From: an uncultured Salinimicrobium sp.
Lineage (GTDB): Bacteria; Bacteroidota; Bacteroidia; Flavobacteriales; Flavobacteriaceae
Length of the DNA: 64,000 bases
Assembly (NCBI GenBank): GCA_946887075.1
Contig: CAMPKA010000006.1
Span: 1-64,000 of the forward strand
Reading direction: 5' to 3'
Shown here: piece after piece, positions 1-7,897 of the stretch
How the letters are laid out: every line of letters begins with the position of its first letter
Numbering within the stretch: position 1 is the stretch's first letter
Program-made: the position numbers and the translations under genes
Notes under the pieces: generated by a model
Databases searched by the model: none
Told to the model about the DNA's origin: nothing
What the model saw: the letters and a program-made list of their open reading frames with translations, nothing else

Positions 1-91
1 CTTTTAATACAGCCTCTAATGCATTATAAGATTCAAATGCTGTAGACTGCTCTTCTTTAGAAGGTCTTTTTATGTTTTGTAATTCTTCCAT
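1..91 (-). CDS. Excisionase-family / antitoxin-like DNA-binding protein, N-terminal fragment
   Basis: The window edge cuts this gene. An ATG at 91 reads 30 codons toward base 1: it begins MEELQNIKRPSKEEQ and continues through a SYNALEAVL helix. This opening resembles the start of the Bacteroidota excisionase-family helix-turn-helix proteins that commonly sit upstream of a PIN-domain toxin gene and act as its antitoxin. The DNA-binding domain itself would lie outside the window, so the assignment rests only on the amino-terminal helix. The gene and its upstream region are much more AT-rich than everything after about base 480, which suggests acquisition by transfer. A match to the -7 promoter motif lies 20 bases upstream. 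Confidence 0.5.
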   Translation of the reverse strand, partial: MEELQNIKRPSKEEQSTAFESYNALEAVLK

Positions 92-523
92 TGCTCTAGT
101 GATTAAATTACAAATATAATCGAAACAAACGAAATAAACGAAACAGAATTATAAAAATTGTTAATAAAAAAACTATTGCCAATCCTATGAAAAGGAATAA
201 ACGGCTTCTCTTCTAAAATCACGGTTTAGTTCTCTTTTTTCAATAGCTTATATTTTTAAGCGCGTAGAATTTTTGATGAAGCTCTGCTTCAGTAGAAATT
301 CAATGCTATAGTACACAACGGAAAAAAAGGAATGATGGCTATTGACCAGATTCGAACAGTTGACAAAACCCGAATAGCAAAGTTTTCAACAGATTAAGCA
401 ATCAGAGATTAAAAATTGCAAGGAAGTAATAAAAGAAACTTTTTTTGTGGACTAAAAAAGTAGTAATGTCAACAGGGAATCCGGGGGAGGGAAAATTCGT
501 CCCGCAAACAACAGGTTTTTGCA
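92..523. other. AT-rich intergenic region, no gene seen
   Basis: This stretch holds the promoter of the left-edge gene and otherwise no convincing open frame. Up to about 470 it is very AT-rich, with A and T tracts, and contains a small hairpin GAAGC-tct-GCTTC near 280. From about 480 base composition returns to that of the rest of the window. I see no transposase remnant, integrase or tRNA in it. Confidence 0.6.
111..144 (-). promoter_or_regulatory. Promoter with TTTCG repeats for the left-edge gene
   Basis: On the minus strand TATATTTG (118 to 111) matches the Bacteroidota -7 consensus TAnnTTTG exactly. Immediately upstream, between 146 and 121, the minus strand carries three closely spaced TTTCG units separated by short T-rich spacers. 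The repeats occupy the -10 to -35 interval, where a repressor such as an autoregulating antitoxin would bind; that role is inference. Confidence 0.5.
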
Positions 524-913
524 TTAGACCTGATCGGGCGGGAGGACCAGTGTTTCCCTGATCCAGACCTGGGCTTGTTCGAGATTTGTAAAAATGCGGA
601 AGGAATTCTTATTGGTATAGAACTGCTGTTCAATAATGGCGCTTTTTCGGCCAAGGGGGTTCTGAGAAACCACCGCAATGGCCTTTAGTTGGGGATGTTC
701 TGCGGATTCCCGGTATACCATGGGATTAACTGCATAGGAGTTGATCCTGTGGGAAATGTAACCGAAATCCGCGCCACCGAAGGCCTCTTTTCCCAGTGCG
801 AGAATTTTTCTGTTGTTCTGAACATCCAGGAGAATACCCTCGTGAAGCTCACTGACCAGAACTTTGTCATAAATCCAGATTACACCAAAGTCCAGTTCTA
901 CTTTATCGGTCAT
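524..913 (-). CDS. Conserved hypothetical protein, SpoIIAA/STAS-like (DUF7793-type)
   Basis: This 129-residue soluble protein has no signal peptide or membrane segment. The alternating strand and helix pattern (WIYDKVLVSEL, then GYISHRINSYAVNP, then LKAIAVVSQNP, then an amphipathic final helix with AQVWIRETL) recalls small SpoIIAA/SEC14-like proteins common in flavobacteria, many annotated as unknown. No catalytic residues can be recognised. It lies 89 bases downstream of fumC on the same strand, so the two may be co-transcribed, but the gap is wide and a functional link is not shown. A second SpoIIAA-like protein occurs at 28518-28874; the two are not obviously close relatives. Function unknown. 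Confidence 0.65.
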   Translation of the reverse strand: MTDKVELDFGVIWIYDKVLVSELHEGILLDVQNNRKILALGKEAFGGADFGYISHRINSYAVNPMVYRESAEHPQLKAIAVVSQNPLGRKSAIIEQQFYTNKNSFRIFTNLEQAQVWIRETLVLPPDQV

Positions 914-1002
914 ATATTTCAGGCAATTGCCCGTGAAAATAGGGACAAAAAGGGGAACTTCAAAAAATATTATTTACCGATGGCGGTCTTGCGTTGCCAG
1001 TC

Positions 1003-2400
1003 TTATTTTAATCCCCCGACCATCTCCCGCGGATTGACCCACTGGTCGAAATCTTCTTCCGAGACATACCCAAGATTGACGGCTTCTTCCCTGAGGGTAG
1101 TGCCGTTCTGATGTGCCTGATTGGCAATTTCCGCAGCCTTGTAGTACCCGATCTTGGTATTCAGGACGGTGACCAGCATCAGGGAATTATTCAGCAGTTC
1201 CTCGATACGGGGTTTGTTGGGTTCAATTCCCGCTGCACAATGCTCCTCGAAGGAAGCGCAGGCATCCCCCAGAAGTTCCGCGGACTGCAACATATTGGCA
1301 GCCATTACGGGCTTAAATACATTGAGCTCGAACTGCCCCTGCATCCCTCCTACATTGATGGCGACATCATTCCCGATCACTTGGGCACACACCATGGTAA
1401 GGGCCTCCACCTGGGTAGGGTTCACTTTTCCAGGCATGATAGAGGATCCCGGTTCATTTGCGGGGATGATAATCTCGGCTATTCCGCTCCTCGGTCCTGA
1501 GGCCATCATCCGGATGTCATTGGCAATCTTGTTCAGGGAAACCGCAAGGGTTTTCAGCGCGCCGTGCGTTTCCACAAAAGCATCATGCGCAGCCAGGGCC
1601 TCAAATTTATTGGGAGCAGAAACAAAGGGCAGTTCGGTGAACTTTGCGATAAATTCTGCAACTCTTTTGGAGTAGCCTTTGGGCGTATTGAGCCCTGTCC
1701 CCACAGCAGTTCCCCCAAGGGCAAGTTCAGAAAGGTGGGGGAGGGTATTTTCCAAAGCGGCGATCCCGTGGTCAAGCTGGGAAACATAACCGCTGAATTC
1801 CTGGCCAAGGGTGAGGGGAGTGGCATCCATGAAATGGGTTCTCCCGATCTTGACAACATCCTTGAAGGCTTCTGATTTCTTTTTAAGCGTATTACGGAGT
1901 TTTTTCACCCCGGGCAGGGTAACCTGGACGACCTTCTTATATACGGCGATATGCATACCGGTAGGGAAGGTGTCGTTAGAGGATTGGGATTTATTTACAT
2001 CATCATTTGGAGACAACACTTTTTCCCCTTCTCCGATCTTTCTCCCGGCAAGTTGCTGGGCGCGATTGGCAATGACCTCGTTTACATTCATATTGCTTTG
2101 CGTTCCGCTTCCGGTCTGCCAGATAACAAGTGGAAACTGGTCATCATGCTTTCCTTCGAGGATTTCATCACAGACTTTTGCGATAAGATCCCGTTTATCC
2201 ACTGAAAGCGCACCGAGTTCACAATTGGTGAAAGCAGCCGCCTTTTTGAGATAGGCAAATCCATAGATGATCTCCAGGGGCATACTCGCCGGAGCACCTA
2301 TCCTGAAGTTGTTTCGGGAACGTTCAGTCTGTGCCCCCCAAAGTTTTTCAGCGGGTACCTTTACTTCTCCCATCGTGTCTTTTTCTATTCTGTATTCCAT
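1003..2400 (-). CDS. fumC: Class II fumarate hydratase
   Basis: Fumarase C interconverts fumarate and L-malate in the citric acid cycle in the cytosol. The 465-residue length is normal for the family. The superfamily signature [15 protein letters not shown] is intact and carries the flexible catalytic-serine loop; the substrate-binding segment [13 protein letters not shown] and the histidine-containing [16 protein letters not shown] are also present. These features separate it from argininosuccinate lyase and adenylosuccinate lyase; aspartase is a close relative but usually has different active-site loop residues. The start is the ATG at 2400, preceded by [17 protein letters not shown] fumarase sequence and a -7 promoter about 20 bases upstream. 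It is iron-independent, unlike class I fumarases. Confidence 0.96.
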   Translation of the reverse strand: MEYRIEKDTMGEVKVPAEKLWGAQTERSRNNFRIGAPASMPLEIIYGFAYLKKAAAFTNCELGALSVDKRDLIAKVCDEILEGKHDDQFPLVIWQTGSGTQSNMNVNEVIANRAQQLAGRKIGEGEKVLSPNDDVNKSQSSNDTFPTGMHIAVYKKVVQVTLPGVKKLRNTLKKKSEAFKDVVKIGRTHFMDATPLTLGQEFSGYVSQLDHGIAALENTLPHLSELALGGTAVGTGLNTPKGYSKRVAEFIAKFTELPFVSAPNKFEALAAHDAFVETHGALKTLAVSLNKIANDIRMMASGPRSGIAEIIIPANEPGSSIMPGKVNPTQVEALTMVCAQVIGNDVAINVGGMQGQFELNVFKPVMAANMLQSAELLGDACASFEEHCAAGIEPNKPRIEELLNNSLMLVTVLNTKIGYYKAAEIANQAHQNGTTLREEAVNLGYVSEEDFDQWVNPREMVGGLK

Positions 2401-2419
2401 GGTGCTTTCTAGTTTGGTA

Positions 2420-2427
2420 CAAATTTA
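2420..2427 (-). promoter_or_regulatory. fumC promoter -7 element
   Basis: The minus strand reads TAAATTTG, an exact TAnnTTTG match, 20 bases before the fumC ATG. No strong -33 TTTG is found at the ideal spacing. Confidence 0.5.
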
Positions 2428-2563
2428 AGATTTCATCAAAATCTAAAGGTTAAATTGAGAACAAAAAGAGGTGGAAAAACCACGGGACCCACAGGAAATT
2501 TTCACAAGCTGCGGGAAATTGGTTTTACCAGGAATTTTTATTGCCCATATTTTGGAGACTTCC

Positions 2564-2571
2564 TATCTTTG
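2564..2571 (+). promoter_or_regulatory. Promoter -7 element for small membrane protein
   Basis: TATCTTTG matches TAnnTTTG exactly. It lies 18 bases before the ATG at 2590, giving a very short leader and supporting that ATG over any upstream start. Confidence 0.5.
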
Positions 2572-2589
2572 ACCCAAATCATCAGTATC

Positions 2590-2775
2590 ATGTTGTTCGA
2601 GTTTGATCAGTACCTTGGATTTATAGCTTTTGTCATCATCCTTCTGATAGGATTTTGGATCATGTTTTTCCTTACCGCCATTATTCCCTACTGGATCGGA
2701 GGAGCTGTTAAGGATATGATGGATGAACGCAAGGAAAGGAAACAACTCGAAAAGGAGCGAGAAGCCCATTCCTGA
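2590..2775 (+). CDS. Small single-span membrane protein with charged tail
   Basis: This 61-residue protein starts MLFEFDQYLGF. One long hydrophobic segment (about residues 9-36, including IAFVIILLIGFWIMFF) is followed by a strongly charged basic/acidic helix (MMDERKERKQLEKERE). An upstream extension of the frame exists, but the promoter motif at 2564-2571 falls within it, so the internal ATG is preferred. The layout, one anchor plus a cytoplasmic coiled tail, is like that of the small protein at 46800-46997. Family and function are unknown; it could be a regulator or anchor of a membrane complex. Confidence 0.6.
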   Translation: MLFEFDQYLGFIAFVIILLIGFWIMFFLTAIIPYWIGGAVKDMMDERKERKQLEKEREAHS

Positions 2776-3100
2776 TTCTCCTCGGAGGGTCGGCTACCAG
2801 ACCCGATAATCCCCTTTATTTTTATCATACTCGTTCTGTGTTACCAAGTCAGACATGTTTCCTCATTACTGGCTTAAAAACAGACCGGGTTGCCTTCCCG
2901 GATTTATAGGCGATTTTTTTGCCCTACCTGTACCAGAGGATCCCGGAGCATGAGTTGGGCAGGATTTGCCTTTTCCAGCTTCAGGTCTGCTTCTCTTACC
3001 CAATCTTCTCTATTACAGCTGTGGCCACTCCCGCTCGTGCTATGGCAGCCCCGCCAATAGGTAATAAGACACCAACAGGTAACGCCTGCCGGCCCGAGGT
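2776..3100. other. Intergenic region, no supported gene
   Basis: About 325 bases between the small membrane protein and the terminator of the TonB receptor. Short open frames occur on both strands but none has a start codon with promoter support. A cysteine-rich minus-strand frame near 2920-3105 lacks a start codon. I see no repeat or RNA gene. Confidence 0.5.
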
Positions 3101-3140
3101 CGAAAAAAATAAATCGGGACCTTTTGATGATCCCGATTTA
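3101..3140 (-). terminator. Rho-independent terminator of the TonB receptor gene
   Basis: On the minus strand a perfect 10-bp stem TAAATCGGGA / TCCCGATTTA (arms 3140-3131 and 3119-3110, 11-base loop) is followed by seven T residues. It lies 27 bases after the receptor stop codon. Confidence 0.9.
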
Positions 3141-3166
3141 CTACTCTCAAGTCGAATTGAAGCTAT

Positions 3167-5725
3167 TTATTTCTTCTTAAAATCACCTCCTTCACCATCC
3201 ATTTCCATCATTTCCTCGTTGTCATTTCCCTGCTGTTCCATCCGCTTTCGCTGCTCCCTTTTCTGTTGGTTGAACCTGTAGGTGAAGGACAGGCTGATGC
3301 TCCGGGTTCTCCATTGGTTTTCACTCCTCCTGGTGAAGAATTCCGTGGTGGTGAAGGCTTCTCTTTTTCTGGAATTCAGCAGATCCCTGGCGCTTATGGT
3401 GATGGTGGCATTTTCATTAAAGAGTTCCTTGCTCAGTGCCATGTTAAGGGATGCCATGGCATCGGTTGTGGTCTGGGCATCTTCTGAGGCACCCCGATAA
3501 AATGCAGTGGTCTGCCAATCGATCTTGGCAGGAAGGGTGACCTTGCTGCTGAATCGGGCGAACCAACTCGTGTTCTTGGCGCTGTAATCCACACCGTTGT
3601 AAAATCCTTCGGTATCGAACTGGAAGAAGTTGAAGCTTCCGTTAAGCCTGAGCCATTGCGCCGGGTTGTACAGTAAGCCAGCCTCTGCACCGATCCTTTG
3701 ATTTGTGGCCAGGTTGATCGGGATCGTCCTGGTGATCGGTATCCCGTCTGTGGTGGTAAGTCCGGTGTTCTGTTCCACCCGTTCGAAGGCGTCAGTCTCG
3801 TGCTGGTAATAAACAGAGGAGGTGAAGGTAAGCTCATCCCATCTTTTCAGGTATCCGAGATCAAAGGCATTGGAAAATGCCGGTTCCAGGTTAGGGTTTC
3901 CCTGAAAGATGTCCGTCCTGCTGGATCTTGAGGGAAAGGGATTGATGAACCAGCCGCGCGGCCTGTTGATCCTTCTGTTATACCCGAGGGTGATGTTTTC
4001 ATTCTCCTTGAGTTCATAGATCAGGTTCAGCGTAGGGAAGAGGCCCAGGTAATTTCTGTCGAAGTCCGTATCGATAGGAATCCCGAATTCTTCCTCCAAT
4101 TCCTCATCTGTAAGATCTGAGCCGATCTTTCCCTTAAGCTGGGTGTTTTCCAACCGGAGTCCTGCCAGAAAGGAAAAATTTCCGAGCTTGGTTCCATACT
4201 GGGTATACAGCGAATTCACGTTTTCCTCGTAGGTAAAGACATTGGAGAGAACCGGGTCCAGGATCATTTCTCCCGTCTCGAGATTTTCGATCTTGAGGTT
4301 ATAGTCGGTCACTTCTTCCTCAAAATTTCCCCGGTATCCGGCCTCGAACTGGGTTTCCTCCCCAATGGGAAGCACGTAGTCCGCCTGGAGCAGAAATTCA
4401 TTCTGGGTCTCCTCGGTGAGTACTTCCTCCAGAGGGAACTCCACGCTTTCATCCTGCAGGTCGAACTCGTCGATGCCGCTGGTTCCGGTTTCCTCGTCTG
4501 TTTCGTACTGGAAGTCTGCGGTCAGTTGATGCCCGCTGTCATTGAACCGGTTGATATAGTTAAGCGAGAGCTGATAGCTGTTGTCCTCTTCTGTTTCGGT
4601 CTCAACCCTCTTGGTGTTCTGTACCAGCTCCCCGTCGATGTACCGGCTGCTCAGGTTGGTCGTCTGGTCCTCATCCTCTCCGGCTCTGAAGAAACTGCTC
4701 GCCGTCAGGGAAGATTGGTCATCGATAAAGTATTCAATTCCGACGCTGGCATTGTATCCGCGGTTCAGCCTGGTGGTCTCCCGATCCTCCACAACTCTGT
4801 CAAATCTCGGATCCACAAGTTCACCGGTCTCCTCATCCAGGTAGGAGAAATATCTTGTGTCGGCATAGGAATTTCTCGGGGCATCAAAATAGCGGGTGCC
4901 AAGGGTGGTGAATATATTGAAGTCTTCCGTCCTGTAGTTCAGGTTGGCGGAAAGGCCTGCCTCTGAAGGAATTCCTGCGCTCGCGGTAAGGGAACCGTTG
5001 AAGCCCAGGATCTCCTGTTGCTTCAGGATGATATTAAGGATTCCTGCTGTCCCCTCGGCAGTGTACCGGGCCGAGGGTGAAGTGATCACCTCCACGCGAT
5101 CAATGGCATCTGCTGGAAGCTGGGCGAGCACTCCGGTGTCCCCGAAACCTGCCATGGCCGAAGGTTTTCCGTTGATCAGAATCCTGACGTTCTCGTTTCC
5201 ACGGAGGCTGATACCTCCTTCTATGTCAACAGAAACCGAGGGCACATTGTTCAGCGCATCGGCAACGCTCCCGCCTGCTGTGGTGAGATCTTTTCCGATG
5301 GTATATATTTTTTTATCCAGCCGAACCTCCACCTGGGTGGTCTCAGCGGTGACCACGACCTCGTCAAGTTCCCCGGCGGCCATACCAAGAGTGATATTTC
5401 CCATGTCCAGATCACTGTTGATCTCCCGGTTGGGAAACTTCTTCGGGGAGAAGGATATGAATTCCACAGTGACATTATAAGTGCCTTCCGGCACCTCAAT
5501 GGCGAAGGTTCCGTCTGGTCCGGTGATTCCGCCGGTCAGTTTATCCGGCTGGGTGGTACTTTGAAAAGCGATCGTGGCGTATTCCAGCGGAAGCCCCTGC
5601 TCATCTGTCACTTTGCCTGAAACAGTGTAGGTATCAGCGCCATCCTGAGCCAGCATATTTAAGGTAAAAAAGAAAATGAAGAGAAACGGGAAGTACCGGA
5701 ATTGCCGCAGCTTTTTTGTGATCAT
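3167..5725 (-). CDS. TonB-dependent receptor, outer membrane beta-barrel family
   Basis: This 852-residue outer-membrane receptor probably imports or binds a ligand using TonB energy. Residues 1-26 form a signal peptide ending in LNMLAQDG. Residues ~32-118 are a carboxypeptidase-regulatory-like beta domain (YTVSGKVTDEQGLPLEYATI). A plug domain follows (~120-230; VEVITSPSARYTAEGTAGI), then a long C-terminal beta-barrel of the OMP_b-brl_3 type with many aromatic-rich strands. The last ~30 residues are unusual: a charged KREQRKRMEQQ tail with acidic and Met-rich residues, seen in other flavobacterial members. There is no SusD neighbour, so this is not a SusC pair. Substrate unknown. A strong terminator follows the stop. 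Confidence 0.9.
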   Translation of the reverse strand: MITKKLRQFRYFPFLFIFFFTLNMLAQDGADTYTVSGKVTDEQGLPLEYATIAFQSTTQPDKLTGGITGPDGTFAIEVPEGTYNVTVEFISFSPKKFPNREINSDLDMGNITLGMAAGELDEVVVTAETTQVEVRLDKKIYTIGKDLTTAGGSVADALNNVPSVSVDIEGGISLRGNENVRILINGKPSAMAGFGDTGVLAQLPADAIDRVEVITSPSARYTAEGTAGILNIILKQQEILGFNGSLTASAGIPSEAGLSANLNYRTEDFNIFTTLGTRYFDAPRNSYADTRYFSYLDEETGELVDPRFDRVVEDRETTRLNRGYNASVGIEYFIDDQSSLTASSFFRAGEDEDQTTNLSSRYIDGELVQNTKRVETETEEDNSYQLSLNYINRFNDSGHQLTADFQYETDEETGTSGIDEFDLQDESVEFPLEEVLTEETQNEFLLQADYVLPIGEETQFEAGYRGNFEEEVTDYNLKIENLETGEMILDPVLSNVFTYEENVNSLYTQYGTKLGNFSFLAGLRLENTQLKGKIGSDLTDEELEEEFGIPIDTDFDRNYLGLFPTLNLIYELKENENITLGYNRRINRPRGWFINPFPSRSSRTDIFQGNPNLEPAFSNAFDLGYLKRWDELTFTSSVYYQHETDAFERVEQNTGLTTTDGIPITRTIPINLATNQRIGAEAGLLYNPAQWLRLNGSFNFFQFDTEGFYNGVDYSAKNTSWFARFSSKVTLPAKIDWQTTAFYRGASEDAQTTTDAMASLNMALSKELFNENATITISARDLLNSRKREAFTTTEFFTRRSENQWRTRSISLSFTYRFNQQKREQRKRMEQQGNDNEEMMEMDGEGGDFKKK

Positions 5726-5799
5726 ATTGGTTTTTACCCTTTGACCGAATCTAACCGGAAAGGTTTAATACAGGAAGTAATTTTATGATGAGTTTTGGA

Positions 5800-6219
5800 C
5801 TAATCGACCTCTTCGGGATCAGGATCCCCCACTTCGGTCTGCATGAGCTCAGCCTGTCGCGCCCTCACATCCCGGTCAAGCAATAGCAGATACCGGTCGA
5901 ACTGCGGTCCGGTCAGGATGTCTCTCATATCCTTGTTCTGCAGGATCTGGAGACGAACCAGGATTCGGCTTTTCTCCTCAGCTGGAAGCTGACCTTGCAG
6001 GACATCTCTTTTTTTGATGGCGAACTCCACCAGCTTCCTGCGCATCAGGTCCATTTGTTTAGCGGAAAGCGCCAATTCCTCCTCCCACAGTTCCACGGCG
6101 TCGGCCGCCTGTCTGGCGATATCCCGGTCGGGTTCTCCCTGTAACATACTTTGCGCATTGAGGGTTCCGCTCCAGGTGGAGGCCACAACTAATATGATTA
6201 GAAATTTTACAGCTTTCAT
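5800..6219 (-). CDS. Secreted LTxxQ-like (Spy/CpxP-type) protein
   Basis: The ATG at 6219 gives a 139-residue protein with a clean signal peptide (MKAVKFLIILVVASTW, cleavage near TLNAQS); an upstream in-frame ATG would add 14 residues before it and is less likely. The mature part is helical and charged and contains two Spy-like motifs, LSAKQMDLM and LTGPQFDRYLLLL, which correspond to the LSxxQ/LTxxQ signature of periplasmic Spy/CpxP-like proteins. Such proteins act as ATP-independent chaperones or metal/stress sensors; in flavobacteria most are uncharacterised. It ends with an acidic tail. It lies between arsC and the TonB receptor on the same strand. Confidence 0.6.
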   Translation of the reverse strand: MKAVKFLIILVVASTWSGTLNAQSMLQGEPDRDIARQAADAVELWEEELALSAKQMDLMRRKLVEFAIKKRDVLQGQLPAEEKSRILVRLQILQNKDMRDILTGPQFDRYLLLLDRDVRARQAELMQTEVGDPDPEEVD

Positions 6220-6311
6220 AAGAATGGGGTTTTGCTTAAAAGTAGCAAAGTCTGCGCCCATCCTGGGTTAAGGCCGGGTTAAATTCCTTAAGTGCGGGAT
6301 GTGAAAAGATG

Positions 6312-6656
6312 TTAACGCAGTAGTTCGTGTACCCTTTCAGGGGGCCTGGCGAGAACGGCCTTATCATCGGAGACCACAATCGGTCGCTCGATCAACCTGG
6401 GTTGGGCGACCAGGAGTTCGAGCAACTCGTCGTCAGACAGGTCCCGGTCCTGATAGTTCTCCTTCCAGTCTTTCTCCTCGGTTCGGACCAGTTCGATAGG
6501 CGCCATGTGGAGCTTGGCCAGCAAATCCTCGAGTTCTTTCTTCGAAACGTGCTCGACCAGGTACTCCCGGATCTTGTGTTCCTGCCCCGAGTTCTTAATG
6601 ATTTCGAGGACTTCCCTTGATTTACTGCAGCGCGGATTGTGGTAGATCGTGATCAT
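6312..6656 (-). CDS. arsC: ArsC-family reductase (glutaredoxin-type arsenate reductase)
   Basis: The ATG at 6656 gives a 114-residue thioredoxin-fold protein beginning MITIYHNPRCSKSREVLEI, which contains the HX3CX3R motif with the catalytic cysteine of glutaredoxin-dependent ArsC. The C-terminal half has the family's PIVVSDDKAVLARPPE segment with the arginine used for oxyanion binding. The family reduces arsenate to arsenite, but many chromosomal copies (Spx/YffB-like relatives) have unknown substrates. No arsenite pump or ArsR regulator is nearby, so a role in arsenic resistance is not supported by context. It starts 16 bases after the prfB stop, suggesting co-transcription with prfB. Confidence 0.8.
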   Translation of the reverse strand: MITIYHNPRCSKSREVLEIIKNSGQEHKIREYLVEHVSKKELEDLLAKLHMAPIELVRTEEKDWKENYQDRDLSDDELLELLVAQPRLIERPIVVSDDKAVLARPPERVHELLR

Positions 6657-6672
6657 CTTTATCTGTGGTTGG

Positions 6673-7771
6673 TTAATCTTCAACTTTCTGGCCCATCATC
6701 ATCAGGTAGGCCTTCAGGAAACGGTCTATTTCCCCGTCCATCACCTCGTCCACGTTCCCGGTTTCTTCTCCTGTTCGGACGTCTTTGACCAGTTTATAAG
6801 GATGCATGACGTAATTGCGGATCTGGGAACCCCACTCGATTTTCATCTTGGAGTCCTCGATTTCCCTTCTTTGGGCCTGTTGTTTCTGAAGTTCTATTTC
6901 ATAGAGCTGGCTCTTGAGCAGCTGCATTGCCTTGGTTTTGTTGTCGAGCTGAGAACGCGTTTCAGAATTTTCGATCACAATACCGGAAGGAGCATGCCTG
7001 AGGCGTACCGCAGTCTCCACCTTGTTGACATTTTGTCCTCCTGCACCAGAAGAACGCATGGTCTCCCAGGAAATATCGGCAGGGTTGATCTCGATCTCAA
7101 TGGTTTCGTCAGCCAGGGGATAAACATAAACCGACGCAAAGGAGGTATGGCGTTTTGCGTTGCTGTCAAAAGGGGAGATCCGTACCAACCGGTGGACCCC
7201 ATTTTCCCCCTTGAGCCATCCGAAGGCATAGTCCCCCTCAATCTCAAGAGTAACGGTTTTGATCCCGGCTACCTCTCCCGGTTGATAATTCAGCTCCCTG
7301 ACTTTGAACCTGTTCTTGTCCGCCCACATCAGGTACATTCTCATCAGCATTTCGGCCCAGTCACAACTCTCTGTTCCGCCAGCCCCCGCTGTAATCTGAA
7401 GTACTGCACTGAGGCTGTCTCCTTCCTCGGAGAGCATATTCTTGAACTCGAGCTCCTCCAGGAGCCCTTCCGCCTCTGAGCGTTTCTCCTCCACCTCGTC
7501 CTGTGTGGCCTCTCCTTCCTTATAGAAGTCGAAGAGTACCCCCAGGTCCTCCACCAGGTCCGCGGCCTTCTCGTAATCCTCAACCCATTTCTTCTGGGTG
7601 TTGAGTTCCCGAACCAGGAGCTCCGCTTTTTTGGGATCGTTCCAAAAATCCGGAGCCAGGGTTTTCTCCTGAAGATTGCTTATTTCGATCTGTTTGGCAT
7701 CAACGTCAAAGATACCTCCTTAACGCAACCAGGCGCTCTCTCAGATCCCTCAGGGTGTCTGTAGTTATCAT
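6673..7771 (-). CDS. prfB: Peptide chain release factor 2 (programmed +1 frameshift)
   Basis: RF2 reads UGA and UAA stops and triggers peptide release on the ribosome. The ATG at 7771 gives 21 codons ([15 protein letters not shown]...) ending CTT followed by an in-frame TGA. A +1 shift at CTTTGAC (7711-7705) continues as [13 protein letters not shown] and gives a product of about 365 residues, the normal RF2 length. The anticodon-like SPF tripeptide occurs in [12 protein letters not shown] and the catalytic GGQ loop in [13 protein letters not shown]. Annotation that starts at the GTG near 7554 would miss the first third. arsC follows closely downstream. Low RF2 promotes the shift, so the gene is autoregulated. 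Confidence 0.96.
7705..7720 (-). promoter_or_regulatory. prfB programmed frameshift signal
   Basis: On the minus strand the site reads AGGAGGTATCTTTGAC. It combines an internal Shine-Dalgarno-like AGGAGG (7720-7715), a three-base spacer TAT, and the slippery CTT-TGA-C. This is nearly identical to the classic Escherichia coli RF2 site and is the clearest Shine-Dalgarno-like sequence noticed in the window. Confidence 0.95.
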
Positions 7772-7786
7772 GTTTCGATTTTGAAA

Positions 7787-7794
7787 CAAATTTA
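7787..7794 (-). promoter_or_regulatory. prfB promoter -7 element
   Basis: The minus strand reads TAAATTTG, an exact TAnnTTTG match, 16 bases upstream of the prfB ATG in the divergent prfB/threonine aldolase region. Confidence 0.5.
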
Positions 7795-7836
7795 AAATTA
7801 AAGGTCGTGGTGAAAAACTATTTTGTGATTATTTAA

Positions 7837-7844
7837 TAGTTTTG
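7837..7844 (+). promoter_or_regulatory. Threonine aldolase promoter -7 element
   Basis: TAGTTTTG matches TAnnTTTG and lies 53 bases upstream of the ATG at 7898. It faces away from the prfB promoter. Confidence 0.4.
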
Positions 7845-7897
7845 AGCTCCGGAGCAAATTGCGTCCTAAGCCTAAGTTTAGTCAATCAAAGCATAAC

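Noticed and set aside
335..370. A tRNA T-arm-like TTCGAAT on the minus strand
   Set aside because: The flanking stem pairs poorly and no acceptor, D or anticodon arm can be built around it.
2920..3105. A cysteine-rich minus-strand frame (with CWCLITYWRGC) that could be a small peptide product
   Set aside because: No start codon with promoter support was found, it lies directly behind the TonB receptor terminator, and no processing or export gene is adjacent.
6312..6656. An arsenic resistance island
   Set aside because: Only an ArsC-fold protein is present, with no ArsR, ArsB or Acr3 nearby; it is linked to prfB instead.
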